Source of the DNA: Comamonadaceae bacterium
GTDB lineage: Bacteria > Pseudomonadota > Gammaproteobacteria > Burkholderiales > Burkholderiaceae_C
DNA: 64,000 nt
NCBI GenBank assembly: GCA_947476285.1
Contig: CANJPU010000001.1
Coordinates: 124,001 to 188,000, forward strand
Direction: 5' to 3'
The position numbers and the translations under genes were made by a program. Numbering within the stretch: position 1 is the stretch's first letter; each line of letters opens with the position of its first letter. This document shows positions 52,264 through 60,135 of the stretch, in pieces. Below the pieces are notes generated by a model that did not search any database, was not told the origin of the DNA, and saw only the letters and a list, made by a program, of their open reading frames with translations.

Positions 52264-52755
52264 TCAAACAGGCATCACCAGGGTGGTGCGAACACGGTAC
52301 TGGTCATAGATGGCATCGCGCTTCTTGAATCGAAGCTCGCCGCCTGTGCTGACGATTTCGTCCTGGTACTGGCCGACCATCAGCAACTGAGGCTCCGCGT
52401 CAAACAGAGATTCAATGATCAGGAAATTTCCCGATGCCACGATGCAGTCCGCGCTGGCGCTGTGAATGCGCACACCGGTGATGAAGTGACGCAGCACGCG
52501 GGGCTCAAACACCGCCACTCTCTCCAGCATGGTCGCGCGGTCGCGGATCATGCCGATGCCTTCACAGTAGATCGTGGCATGGGTCAGGCCCAGCGCATGG
52601 CTCTCCCGCGCGATCACGCGGTACACCGCGTCGTCGGTGAAGAAGCCGACCCAGCGGTCGAGCTCCTGGTCATCGACGGCCTGCGCATAGTCGTCATACA
52701 AGTCGCGCACCGCTTCTTTGAGCTGCGCCGACACGCTCTTTTCCTTGATCTGCAT
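52264..52755 (-). CDS. Aromatic-ring-hydroxylating dioxygenase, beta subunit
   Basis: A 163-aa NTF2-fold protein of the ring-hydroxylating beta-subunit family. Typical segments are YDDYAQAVDDQELDRWVGFFTDDAVYRVIARE near the N-terminus and RFKKRDAIYDQYRVRTTLVMPV at the C-terminus. It has no catalytic metal and stabilises the alpha3beta3 oxygenase. It is 24 nt before the alpha gene. Confidence 0.9.
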   Translation of the reverse strand: MQIKEKSVSAQLKEAVRDLYDDYAQAVDDQELDRWVGFFTDDAVYRVIARESHALGLTHATIYCEGIGMIRDRATMLERVAVFEPRVLRHFITGVRIHSASADCIVASGNFLIIESLFDAEPQLLMVGQYQDEIVSTGGELRFKKRDAIYDQYRVRTTLVMPV

Positions 52756-52791
52756 AGCTGCTCCTGCCCAGTCAATGGTTGGCCAGCGCGC

Positions 52792-53991
52792 TCACCACTT
52801 GGGGTTGCTGGTGTCTATCATCCCGCCCAGTTCCACCCACTCGCCATTGCGCACCTGCAGCGGCACCAGCGAGGTGAGGCCTTGGTGCCGGGTGGCCGAG
52901 AAACTCACCGGCGGGAAGATGCCGCTGTCGTAGTTCTGCAGCGAATACATCGCCTGGTAGAACGAGGCCTGGGTCAGCGGGCCCTTGACGCGCGACAGGG
53001 CTTCGACAAACACCTTGGTCTGGGCGAAGTTGAACAGCGAGACGAAGTCGGGCTTTTCCGCCGGCGCGTACTTGGCCAGCGCCTGCCGATACTCGGCCAC
53101 CGCCGGGGCGGAAGACATAGGCGCCTTGGTCCATGAGAAAGCTTTGAGGCCTTCCATGTTCGCGCCGCCGTTTTGCAAGGTACGCAGCGTGACCACCGGG
53201 CCCCAGGCATAGACGGGCGCCTTGATGCCCTGGTTGCGCAGCTCGCGCATGAAGGTGACGAACTCGGACTCGATCAGCATGGCCACGATGGCGTCGGGCT
53301 TCTTCTGGGCGATTTGCAGGATGATGGGCGCGTAATCCTGCGTCGGCAGTTTCACCGGCAGGAAATCAACTGTGCTTTGCGGCGACGCTGCCTTCACCAT
53401 CGGCTCAACCGCCTTGGCCGCCTTGGCAAAGCTGGCGCCTTCGATGTGCACAGCCATGATGTTCTTGTGGCCTTCCTTGCCACTCCACCGGCCCAAGGCA
53501 CCTGCCAAGTCTTCATAGAGCACCTGCAAACCGAACAGACCTTCTTTGGGTGGATTGAACCATTCCACTGCGCCGCCGTAGGTGCCAAAGATCGGCGTCT
53601 TTTCTTGCTCCACAAGATACGGAATCAAGGCGCTGACCTGGGCCGTGCCCATGGAGTTGATCAAAGCGAAGATGCCGTCATTGGACATGTAGCGGCGCGC
53701 GATGGCCAGGGACTGCGGCGTTGAAAATGCGCTGTCTTCGCTCAGCAGTTCAATCTTGCGGCCATTGACACCACCGCGATCATTGACAAGGCCCAGGTAG
53801 GCCTGTGTGCCCGCGCGGATGGGGACGCCATAGATGGCGACCGGACCGGTGGTCGCCACCACCTGGCCCAGCTTGATGGAACTGGCAGTGACGCCACGCG
53901 TTTGCTGAGCCTGGGCATTCATGCCCAGTGTGCTCATGCCGACACCGGCGATGCCGGCCTTCAGGACGTCTCTGCGCTTGAAATTCTTCAT
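52792..53991 (-). CDS. Branched-chain-type ABC transporter substrate-binding protein (LivK-like)
   Basis: A 399-aa periplasmic binding protein starting MKNFKRRDVLKAGIAGVGMS at ATG 53991 after CGGAGACATCC. KRRDVLKAG is a twin-arginine-type signal ending NAQAQQ. The mature part starts IKLGQVVATTGPVAIYGVPI with the type I binding-protein fold, as for LivJ/LivK and aromatic-acid binding proteins. It lies upstream of the dioxygenase genes in the same unit. Confidence 0.91.
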   Translation of the reverse strand: MKNFKRRDVLKAGIAGVGMSTLGMNAQAQQTRGVTASSIKLGQVVATTGPVAIYGVPIRAGTQAYLGLVNDRGGVNGRKIELLSEDSAFSTPQSLAIARRYMSNDGIFALINSMGTAQVSALIPYLVEQEKTPIFGTYGGAVEWFNPPKEGLFGLQVLYEDLAGALGRWSGKEGHKNIMAVHIEGASFAKAAKAVEPMVKAASPQSTVDFLPVKLPTQDYAPIILQIAQKKPDAIVAMLIESEFVTFMRELRNQGIKAPVYAWGPVVTLRTLQNGGANMEGLKAFSWTKAPMSSAPAVAEYRQALAKYAPAEKPDFVSLFNFAQTKVFVEALSRVKGPLTQASFYQAMYSLQNYDSGIFPPVSFSATRHQGLTSLVPLQVRNGEWVELGGMIDTSNPKW

Positions 53992-54049
53992 GGATGTCTC
54001 CGGGTTGGTTTTTGGTTGGGGTGAACGACTCGCTCGCGCATGGCCGCCA

Positions 54050-54886
54050 TCAGACGATGGCGCCCGCGCTGGTGTGAATGGTCTGGCCGGTGATCTGCCG
54101 GCTGGCGGGCAAGCAAAGAAAACAGACCACCTGCGCCACATCTTCAGGCTGCGAGGGGCGACGCAGCAAGTTGGCCAGAGGGCCAGCTTCCGCCAGCTCT
54201 TGTGCGCCTTTGAGGCCCACGATCTTCTGTAGCATGGGTGTGACCGTGACACCGGGCGCCACGCAATTGACATTGATGCCGTGCGGGCCCAGGTCAGCCG
54301 CCGCCGAGCGTGTCAACTGTGTCAGGCCGGCCTTGGAACTGCCGTAAGCCGGGTAGGACATCTGCGCCCGAAAAGCCGAGCTGGAAGTGACATTGACAAT
54401 GCGGCCCGCCGTGCCGTCCTTGACCATCAGCCGGGCTGCGGCCTGCATCAACAGCAAGGGCGCCTTCAGATTGACGGCATGGACGCGGTCCCAGGTGTCC
54501 GAATCGATGTCAAGCAAGGTGCGCGCGCCGTCTATCAGCGCTGCGCAATTGACCAAGATGTCCAGGCGCCCGTGCTGCGCATGGATGGAGGACACCAGGT
54601 CTGCAATGGCATCGTGCCGCGACAGATCAAAGACATGTTCGGTGCAACGATGTCCGGCGGCACGCAGCCGTGCGGCGGATTCATGCAGTGCGGCTTCATC
54701 TCGGTCGATGATGGCCACCGTCGCGCCTTCGGCGCAAAGCGTCGAGACAATCTCACCCCCAATGCCTGAGGCGCCACCGGTGACGATGGCAACCTGACTC
54801 GAAAGCGAGCCCGCGCGCACATGAGCCTGAGCGTGCGTCTCGCTCAGTGCCCCGGTGGGAGGTGACGCAGAGGTCGCTCTCGTCAT
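54050..54886 (-). CDS. SDR oxidoreductase, possible cis-dihydrodiol dehydrogenase
   Basis: A 278-aa short-chain dehydrogenase. Cofactor loop TGGASGIGGEI, NCAALIDG, and the catalytic Ser, Tyr and Lys in TSSSAFRAQMSYPAYGSSKAGL are complete. It is the first gene of the dioxygenase/Liv cluster and divergent from LysR 55068. Rearomatising the cis-diol made by the dioxygenase is the obvious role but is inferred from position only. Confidence 0.87.
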   Translation of the reverse strand: MTRATSASPPTGALSETHAQAHVRAGSLSSQVAIVTGGASGIGGEIVSTLCAEGATVAIIDRDEAALHESAARLRAAGHRCTEHVFDLSRHDAIADLVSSIHAQHGRLDILVNCAALIDGARTLLDIDSDTWDRVHAVNLKAPLLLMQAAARLMVKDGTAGRIVNVTSSSAFRAQMSYPAYGSSKAGLTQLTRSAAADLGPHGINVNCVAPGVTVTPMLQKIVGLKGAQELAEAGPLANLLRRPSQPEDVAQVVCFLCLPASRQITGQTIHTSAGAIV

Positions 54887-55031
54887 ATCGGTTCGTTTAT
54901 GCCCGTGTTTTGTCTAAGCAAGCTTGTCTCCAGCTCATCATTCTTCCATAGTGCCTTAGCGGGCGGGCAATCTGGCGCCAGGCAGCATGGGTGCGCAGAT
55001 GTTATGGTCCTGCCCCAGAACCTTCGAACTT

Positions 55032-55048
55032 CATAAAGGCCTTTTATG
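55032..55048. promoter_or_regulatory. LysR-type T-N11-A dyad upstream of LysR gene
   Basis: CATAAA and TTTATG flank GGCCT, giving T-N11-A with 6-bp inverted arms. It lies 19 nt before the ATG of the LysR at 55068 and 146 nt before the divergent SDR gene. Autoregulation and control of the dioxygenase operon are likely for such a site. Confidence 0.5.
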
Positions 55049-55067
55049 CAAATCATCGGAGCGACAA

Positions 55068-56099
55068 ATGAATAAGCGCGGCGAAACTCCGCCAGCTCGG
55101 CGCGGGGGCACGGCGAGGTTGAGTCCGAAGACGCTCGAAGTCTTTGTTGCCGTTGTCGACAGCGGAAGCATCACTCGCGCGGCGCAGCAGCTGGGCGTGA
55201 CTCAACCGGCCGTGTCGATCTCCATTCAAGAGCTGGAGTCCACCCTTGGCACCGAGTTGATCGATCGATCGGCCCGGCCGCTTTCCGCCACGCGCACCGG
55301 CCTGGAGCTGTACAAGCGGGCCACCCATCTGCTGGCGGAGATGGACCGCATGTTGGTTGCGGTCACGGCGGTCGCCAGTAAGACCATGCCCAGCTTGCGC
55401 CTGGGTGCGGCAGGGCCCTTGATGGGCTCAACCTGGATTTTCGAGCTGCAGGCGCTTGCCCAAGAGCTGCAGGTGTTTGGCGGGCTTTCGGCTGATTTGC
55501 AGAAGGCTCTGCTCGCCCGCCAGGTCGATGCGGCGGTGCTCAGCGACCACCCCATGTACGAGCATGCGGGGCTTGAGCGTCGCCTTCTGCTGGACGAGCC
55601 CTTCCTGCTGGTGCTGCCGCGAAGCAGCGAGAAAAAGTGGCGCAAGGCGAGCTTTCGCGCCATGGCCGAGACACTTCCCCTGGTGCGTTATTCCAATCGC
55701 ACGACCATCGGCAAATCAGTCGACCTCTACCTGCGCCGCTGCGCGCTGGAGCTGCCGCGCAGGCTCGAATTCGAGACTTCAAGCACTGTGCTGGAGATGG
55801 TGCAGGCCGGCCTTGGCTGGACGATTGCAACGCCTCTTTGCATCGCGGAGTCGCGCGTTGACATGAGCACCATCGCACTCAAACCCCTGCCGGTCGCACC
55901 GGCGCAGCGCAAGCTCCACCTGCTTAATTTCACCGGCGAACTGCCCATGGCGGACAAAGTGCGCGAGGTGATCGCGACCAGCATCAAGACACTGTTGACG
56001 CAGTCCTTCCAGGGACAGCATGACTGGATTCTCAAGCAGATGTCATTCGACGAGGACCGCTCCATGATGCGGGCCACGATGACTTTGCTGGACAAGTAG
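55068..56099 (+). CDS. LysR-family transcriptional regulator of dioxygenase cluster
   Basis: A 343-aa LysR regulator starting MNKRGETPPARRGGTARLSPK at ATG 55068 after CGGAGCGACAA. Helix-turn-helix residues are about 25-80 (FVAVVDSGSITRAAQQLGVTQPAVSISIQELE). It has a longer N-terminal arm than the other two LysR proteins of the window and is not close to them. Divergent placement marks the dioxygenase/Liv operon as its target; an aromatic compound is the likely effector. Confidence 0.92.
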   Translation: MNKRGETPPARRGGTARLSPKTLEVFVAVVDSGSITRAAQQLGVTQPAVSISIQELESTLGTELIDRSARPLSATRTGLELYKRATHLLAEMDRMLVAVTAVASKTMPSLRLGAAGPLMGSTWIFELQALAQELQVFGGLSADLQKALLARQVDAAVLSDHPMYEHAGLERRLLLDEPFLLVLPRSSEKKWRKASFRAMAETLPLVRYSNRTTIGKSVDLYLRRCALELPRRLEFETSSTVLEMVQAGLGWTIATPLCIAESRVDMSTIALKPLPVAPAQRKLHLLNFTGELPMADKVREVIATSIKTLLTQSFQGQHDWILKQMSFDEDRSMMRATMTLLDK

Positions 56100-56242
56100 C
56101 TGTAGCGCTTGCTCAGACCCGTGCAGTGTTTCGGGCGGTCTGCTTCTTGCTCAATCGCTCTGGCGGCCTTCTAATGTGACCTGCACTGCACCGAAACCGG
56201 AAAATCATCCGTTTAGCCCCTCACACTTTCAAGACAAACACC

Positions 56243-57235
56243 ATGATCGACCCCATGCATCACCTGAAGCATTTTTGTCACATGGCTGCGGCCTGCCTGG
56301 CCTTGTCCTTTGCTGGCACGGCAACGGCGCAGGCGCCGGCGTATCCATCCAAGCCGATCAAGTTCATCGTGCCTTTCGGGCCGGGCGGGGGCAACGACCT
56401 GCTGGCGCGCATCACCGCGCAAAAGCTCGCCGAAAGCATGGGGCAGCCGGTGGTGGTGGAAAACAGGGTGGGCGCCAGCGGCGTGGTGGGCAACCAGTTC
56501 CTGATCCGCTCGGCGCCCGATGGCTACACCATCATCATCGGCGGTACACCGCTCACGGTGAATCAAACTCTGCAGCGCGACATGCCCTACGACGCGCTCA
56601 AAGACTTCTCGCCGATCTCGCTGCTGGTGCTGCAGCCCAATGTGCTGATCATCAATCCCAAGGTGCCCGCCAATTCCCTGCAGGAGTTGATCGCTCTCGC
56701 CAAAGCCCAGCCGGGCAGGCTCAACTACGGCGTGGGCTCCGAAGGCAGCGCGCCACATCTGGCCTCCGAGTTGCTCAAGGTGATGGCCGGCATCGACGCG
56801 GTGCACGTGCCCTACAGCGGCAATGCGCCCATGCTCAATGCGGTGATGAGCGGTGAAGTGACATTCGGCTTCGACCAGCCAGCGACGGCACTGGGCTTCA
56901 TACAGGCCGGCCGGGTGCGCGCCTTGGGAGTCACCAGCACCACCCGCTCGCAGGTGTTGCCCAACATTCCCACCATGTCGGAGGCTGGCCTGCCGGGCTA
57001 CGAAATCAACTCATGGTTTGGCATTCTGGGCCCGCCGAATCTGCCCAAGCCCATCGCCGAGCGCCTGAGCGCCGAATTCGCCAAGGCCCTCGCCAACCCC
57101 GAGGTGCGCGAGCGCCTGATACAGCAAGGCTTCACTGTGGTGGGCAGCACCCCGGACCAGTTTGCTGCCCACCTCAAGGCTGATGTGGCCAACTGGAAAC
57201 GCATCATTGAGTCTTCCAAGATGAAAATCAAATGA
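56243..57235 (+). CDS. Bug/TctC-type substrate-binding protein
   Basis: A 330-aa periplasmic protein with signal HFCHMAAACLALSFAGTATAQ and Bug motifs IKFIVPFGPGGGNDLLARIT, RSAPDGYTIIIGGT and VHVPYSGNAPMLNAVMSG. There is no strong ribosome-binding site before ATG 56243. Its stop overlaps the next start as ATGA. It is the first of three coupled genes ending at 59264, giving import plus two oxidoreductases. Confidence 0.91.
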   Translation: MIDPMHHLKHFCHMAAACLALSFAGTATAQAPAYPSKPIKFIVPFGPGGGNDLLARITAQKLAESMGQPVVVENRVGASGVVGNQFLIRSAPDGYTIIIGGTPLTVNQTLQRDMPYDALKDFSPISLLVLQPNVLIINPKVPANSLQELIALAKAQPGRLNYGVGSEGSAPHLASELLKVMAGIDAVHVPYSGNAPMLNAVMSGEVTFGFDQPATALGFIQAGRVRALGVTSTTRSQVLPNIPTMSEAGLPGYEINSWFGILGPPNLPKPIAERLSAEFAKALANPEVRERLIQQGFTVVGSTPDQFAAHLKADVANWKRIIESSKMKIK

Positions 57236-58293
57236 GGGCCTACGAACTGGGAAACCGGCAAGGCGGCGCAATCACGCTGCGCCCTGTCGAACGCGCCGAT
57301 CTGGTACCTGGCCATGGTCAGGTGGTGATGAAGGTGCACGCCACCGGACTGGGCGCGCGCGACATCAGCATCATGCGCACCCCCTACCCGCCAGCCGAAG
57401 TCAAACCCTGGCAGAACCCGCCGCCGCCTGAGCGCATCCCCCTGCAGGACAGCGCCGGTGAGATCATGGCGATTGGCCCTGGTGTCAGCCGGGTGCGAAT
57501 GGGCGACCGGGTGATCGCATCGCACTATCCGGAGTTCATCGACGGCGCCTGGGATTTCGACACCATGGCGCTCACGGATTTTGGCGACTGTTTCGACGGC
57601 TTTCTGGCTGAGCAGGCACTGGTACCGGCGGACTCGCTGGTGCGCATTCCAGACTATCTCTCCTACGAGCAGGCTTCTACGCTGCAAAGCTCGGGCCTCA
57701 CACCCTGGCGTGGCCTGACCGTGGAAGCCAACACACGCGTGGGCGAAACGGTGCTGACGCTGGGCAGCGGCAACGTGTCGGTGTTCGGCATCCAGATCGC
57801 CAAGATGCTGGGTGCGCGGGTGATCGCCACCAGTTCAGACGATGACAAGTGTCGGCAACTGCTGGCCCTGGGTGCGGACACTGTGATCAACTACCGCCGC
57901 ACGCCCGACTGGGACCGCGAAGTGCTCGCCTGCACCAACGGCAAGGGCGCCGATGTGGTGCTCAACAACATCGGCATGCCCACGCTGGAGAAGTGTTTGT
58001 TGGCCTGCGCCTCCAACGCGCGCGTGATGCACATCGGTGCGCGTCCGGTCGTGGGCGCCAGCACCACACCGGTCACGATCTCCAGCCTGCCTAACCTGAT
58101 CTCCAAGAGCGTGATGATCAAGGGCTTTAGCGTGGGCAGCCGCCGCATGTTCGAGGATTTTCTGCGCGCCATCGAGTTGCATCGGCTGCAGCCGTGCATT
58201 GATCGGGTCTTTTCCTTTGACGATGCGCTGGAGGCGATTCGCTATTACGAGACCGGTGCCAAAGTCGGCAAGATCGTGATCAAAATCATATGA
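57232..58293 (+). CDS. Zinc-independent medium-chain dehydrogenase/quinone-oxidoreductase-like protein
   Basis: A 353-aa MDR enzyme. The N-terminal catalytic fold has GARDISIMR in place of the zinc-ligand segment, and no structural-zinc cysteine lobe is present. The cofactor segment is VLTLGSGNVSVFGIQIAKMLGARVIATSS, a slightly altered AxxGxxG loop. Typical activity is NAD(P)H-dependent reduction of enones or alcohol oxidation. It overlaps both neighbours by 4 nt (ATGA), so expression is tightly coupled. Confidence 0.87.
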   Translation: MRAYELGNRQGGAITLRPVERADLVPGHGQVVMKVHATGLGARDISIMRTPYPPAEVKPWQNPPPPERIPLQDSAGEIMAIGPGVSRVRMGDRVIASHYPEFIDGAWDFDTMALTDFGDCFDGFLAEQALVPADSLVRIPDYLSYEQASTLQSSGLTPWRGLTVEANTRVGETVLTLGSGNVSVFGIQIAKMLGARVIATSSDDDKCRQLLALGADTVINYRRTPDWDREVLACTNGKGADVVLNNIGMPTLEKCLLACASNARVMHIGARPVVGASTTPVTISSLPNLISKSVMIKGFSVGSRRMFEDFLRAIELHRLQPCIDRVFSFDDALEAIRYYETGAKVGKIVIKII

Positions 58294-59264
58294 TCCGCTG
58301 CGTCATCCTGGACGACTACCAGCATGTGGCCCTGCGCAGCGCCGACTGGAGTGTGCTTGACGCCGATGTGGTGGTGCACCACACGCACTTCGACACCGAA
58401 GAGTCACTGCTTGCCGCGATAGCCGACGCCGATGTGGTGGTGGCCATGCGCGAGCGCACTGCGTTTCCCCGGGCCTTGCTGGCCAAGCTGCCCCGGCTTA
58501 AATTGCTCACCACAATGGCACGGCGCAATCCGTCCATCGACGTGCGCGCAGCTGAGGAACTTGGCATCACGGTGTGCGGCACCAATTCTCTGGATTACCC
58601 CACGTCGGAACTCACCTGGGGCCTTATCCTCGGCCTGGTGCGCCACATTCCACAGGACGATGCCGATATGCATCGCGGTGGCCCTTGGCAGCCGCGGGCG
58701 GGCATTGGCCTACGGGGGCGAACCTTGGGCCTGCTGGGCCTGGGCCGGCTGGGCAGCGAGGTGGCCAAGGTGGGGCAAGCTTTCGGCATGAAGACCATCG
58801 CCTGGAGCAACAATCTCAACCGCGAGCGCTGCGAACAATGCGGGGTGGAACATGTCTCCAAGGATGCGCTGATCGAGCGATCGGACGTGCTGTCCATCCA
58901 CACCCAGTTAAGCCGGCGCACCGAAGGCATCATCGACCTGCCCGAACTGCGGCGCATGAAGCGCACGGCCTACCTCGTCAACACCTCGCGTGGCTTCATC
59001 GTGCGGGAGAAGGCGCTGATCGAAGCGCTGGAGACAGGCCTGATTGCCGGTGCGGCGCTGGACAACTACGAGACCGAACCCCTGCCGCTGGACCATCCGC
59101 TGCGCAGCGCGCCCAACCTGCTGCTGACACCCCACACCGGCGCCTTCGCCATGGACAACCACACGCTCTGGTATGGCCAGACGGTTGAGAACATCGCCTC
59201 ATGGATGAAGGGCGTGGTGATTCGGCGGATGGACCCGGCTATCAACGTGGACCGCTCCCAGTAG
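58290..59264 (+). CDS. D-2-hydroxyacid dehydrogenase family protein
   Basis: A 324-aa NAD-dependent enzyme. Cofactor loop GRTLGLLGLGRLGSEVAKVG, catalytic Arg in HTQLSRRTEGII, Glu in NYETEPLPLDHPL and His in LLTPHTGAFAMD are all in place. Members reduce 2-oxoacids to D-2-hydroxyacids or the reverse; phosphoglycerate dehydrogenase-like cases also exist. It is the last of the Bug-MDR-hydroxyacid operon and converges with the alpha/beta hydrolase gene after 10 nt. Confidence 0.91.
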   Translation: MIRCVILDDYQHVALRSADWSVLDADVVVHHTHFDTEESLLAAIADADVVVAMRERTAFPRALLAKLPRLKLLTTMARRNPSIDVRAAEELGITVCGTNSLDYPTSELTWGLILGLVRHIPQDDADMHRGGPWQPRAGIGLRGRTLGLLGLGRLGSEVAKVGQAFGMKTIAWSNNLNRERCEQCGVEHVSKDALIERSDVLSIHTQLSRRTEGIIDLPELRRMKRTAYLVNTSRGFIVREKALIEALETGLIAGAALDNYETEPLPLDHPLRSAPNLLLTPHTGAFAMDNHTLWYGQTVENIASWMKGVVIRRMDPAINVDRSQ

Positions 59265-59274
59265 GGTAAGCCGA

Positions 59275-60135
59275 TCAGGCCCGGCCCGCGAGAAATTCCT
59301 CGAACAACCTGGCCGTTTCCTGTGCCGCCTGGGCCGAACCGACGCCCGCCGTGGTGACCGCCTGGGCCGAAGGAAGCAGCGCGCGCACCTGGTCGAAGTA
59401 TTCGAACAGCATGTCGCTCTTCGCGCAGGCCAGCAGCGTGGGCACGCGCACCTGAGGTATGCGCTCTTCCTTGCGATAGGCCAGCGCCGCGCGGTAGGAC
59501 AGGTGGAAGGTGCGCGCGGCTTTGAGCACCTCCATGGCCTTGTCGTGCAGTTCGTCGGCACTGGGCAGGCCACCCGCGCGGCGGTGTGCGGCATCGCGCT
59601 TGTACCAGGGCCAGAACAGGAAAGCGTCCCGCACGAAATGCCACACCAGATTGAACTGGCTGCCCTGTCCATCGATGACCACGCGCGGCAGGTAGTTGGC
59701 CAGCAGGTCTTGCTGCTCGGCCTGCCCATAGAGCGAGATGCCATCGAGAATCAGGGACGTGACCTGCTCAGGCCGCGCGATGGCGATCTCGATGGCGATG
59801 TTGGCGCCGGTGTGCGTTCCGTAAAGATCGAATGTCTTCAGACCCAGCGTGTCCAGAGCGCGCATGTGCGCTGCGGCGAAATAGGCCAAGTCCATCTGCT
59901 CATTGACCGGCGCAGCCGAATCGCCATTGCCCAGCGTGTCCGGCGCGATCACATGGCGGCTTTGGCCCAGCACGCGCAGCAGCGGCTCCAGCGTGCGCGA
60001 CGATGCCGGCGATGCATGTATCAGCACCATGGGTCGCTTGCCCGCATGCAGCCAGCCCGCCTCACGGTAGTGCACCTGGCCTTCGTCGATGTCGACAAAT
60101 CCGCGCCTCACTCGGGCTGGCGTGTCGTCACTCAT
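59275..60135 (-). CDS. Alpha/beta hydrolase fold protein with His in nucleophile position
   Basis: A 286-aa alpha/beta-fold protein. HASPASSRTLEPLL provides the oxyanion region and RHVIAPDTLGNGDSA the usual following strand. At the nucleophile elbow it reads LYGTHTGANIAIEIA, so the expected Gly-x-Ser-x-Gly is Gly-Thr-His108-Thr-Gly. The codon is a clean CAC. It may be catalytically altered or work without a covalent nucleophile. It is the last gene of the coupled operon from the right end, overlapping the amidohydrolase by 4 nt. Confidence 0.85.
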   Translation of the reverse strand: MSDDTPARVRRGFVDIDEGQVHYREAGWLHAGKRPMVLIHASPASSRTLEPLLRVLGQSRHVIAPDTLGNGDSAAPVNEQMDLAYFAAAHMRALDTLGLKTFDLYGTHTGANIAIEIAIARPEQVTSLILDGISLYGQAEQQDLLANYLPRVVIDGQGSQFNLVWHFVRDAFLFWPWYKRDAAHRRAGGLPSADELHDKAMEVLKAARTFHLSYRAALAYRKEERIPQVRVPTLLACAKSDMLFEYFDQVRALLPSAQAVTTAGVGSAQAAQETARLFEEFLAGRA

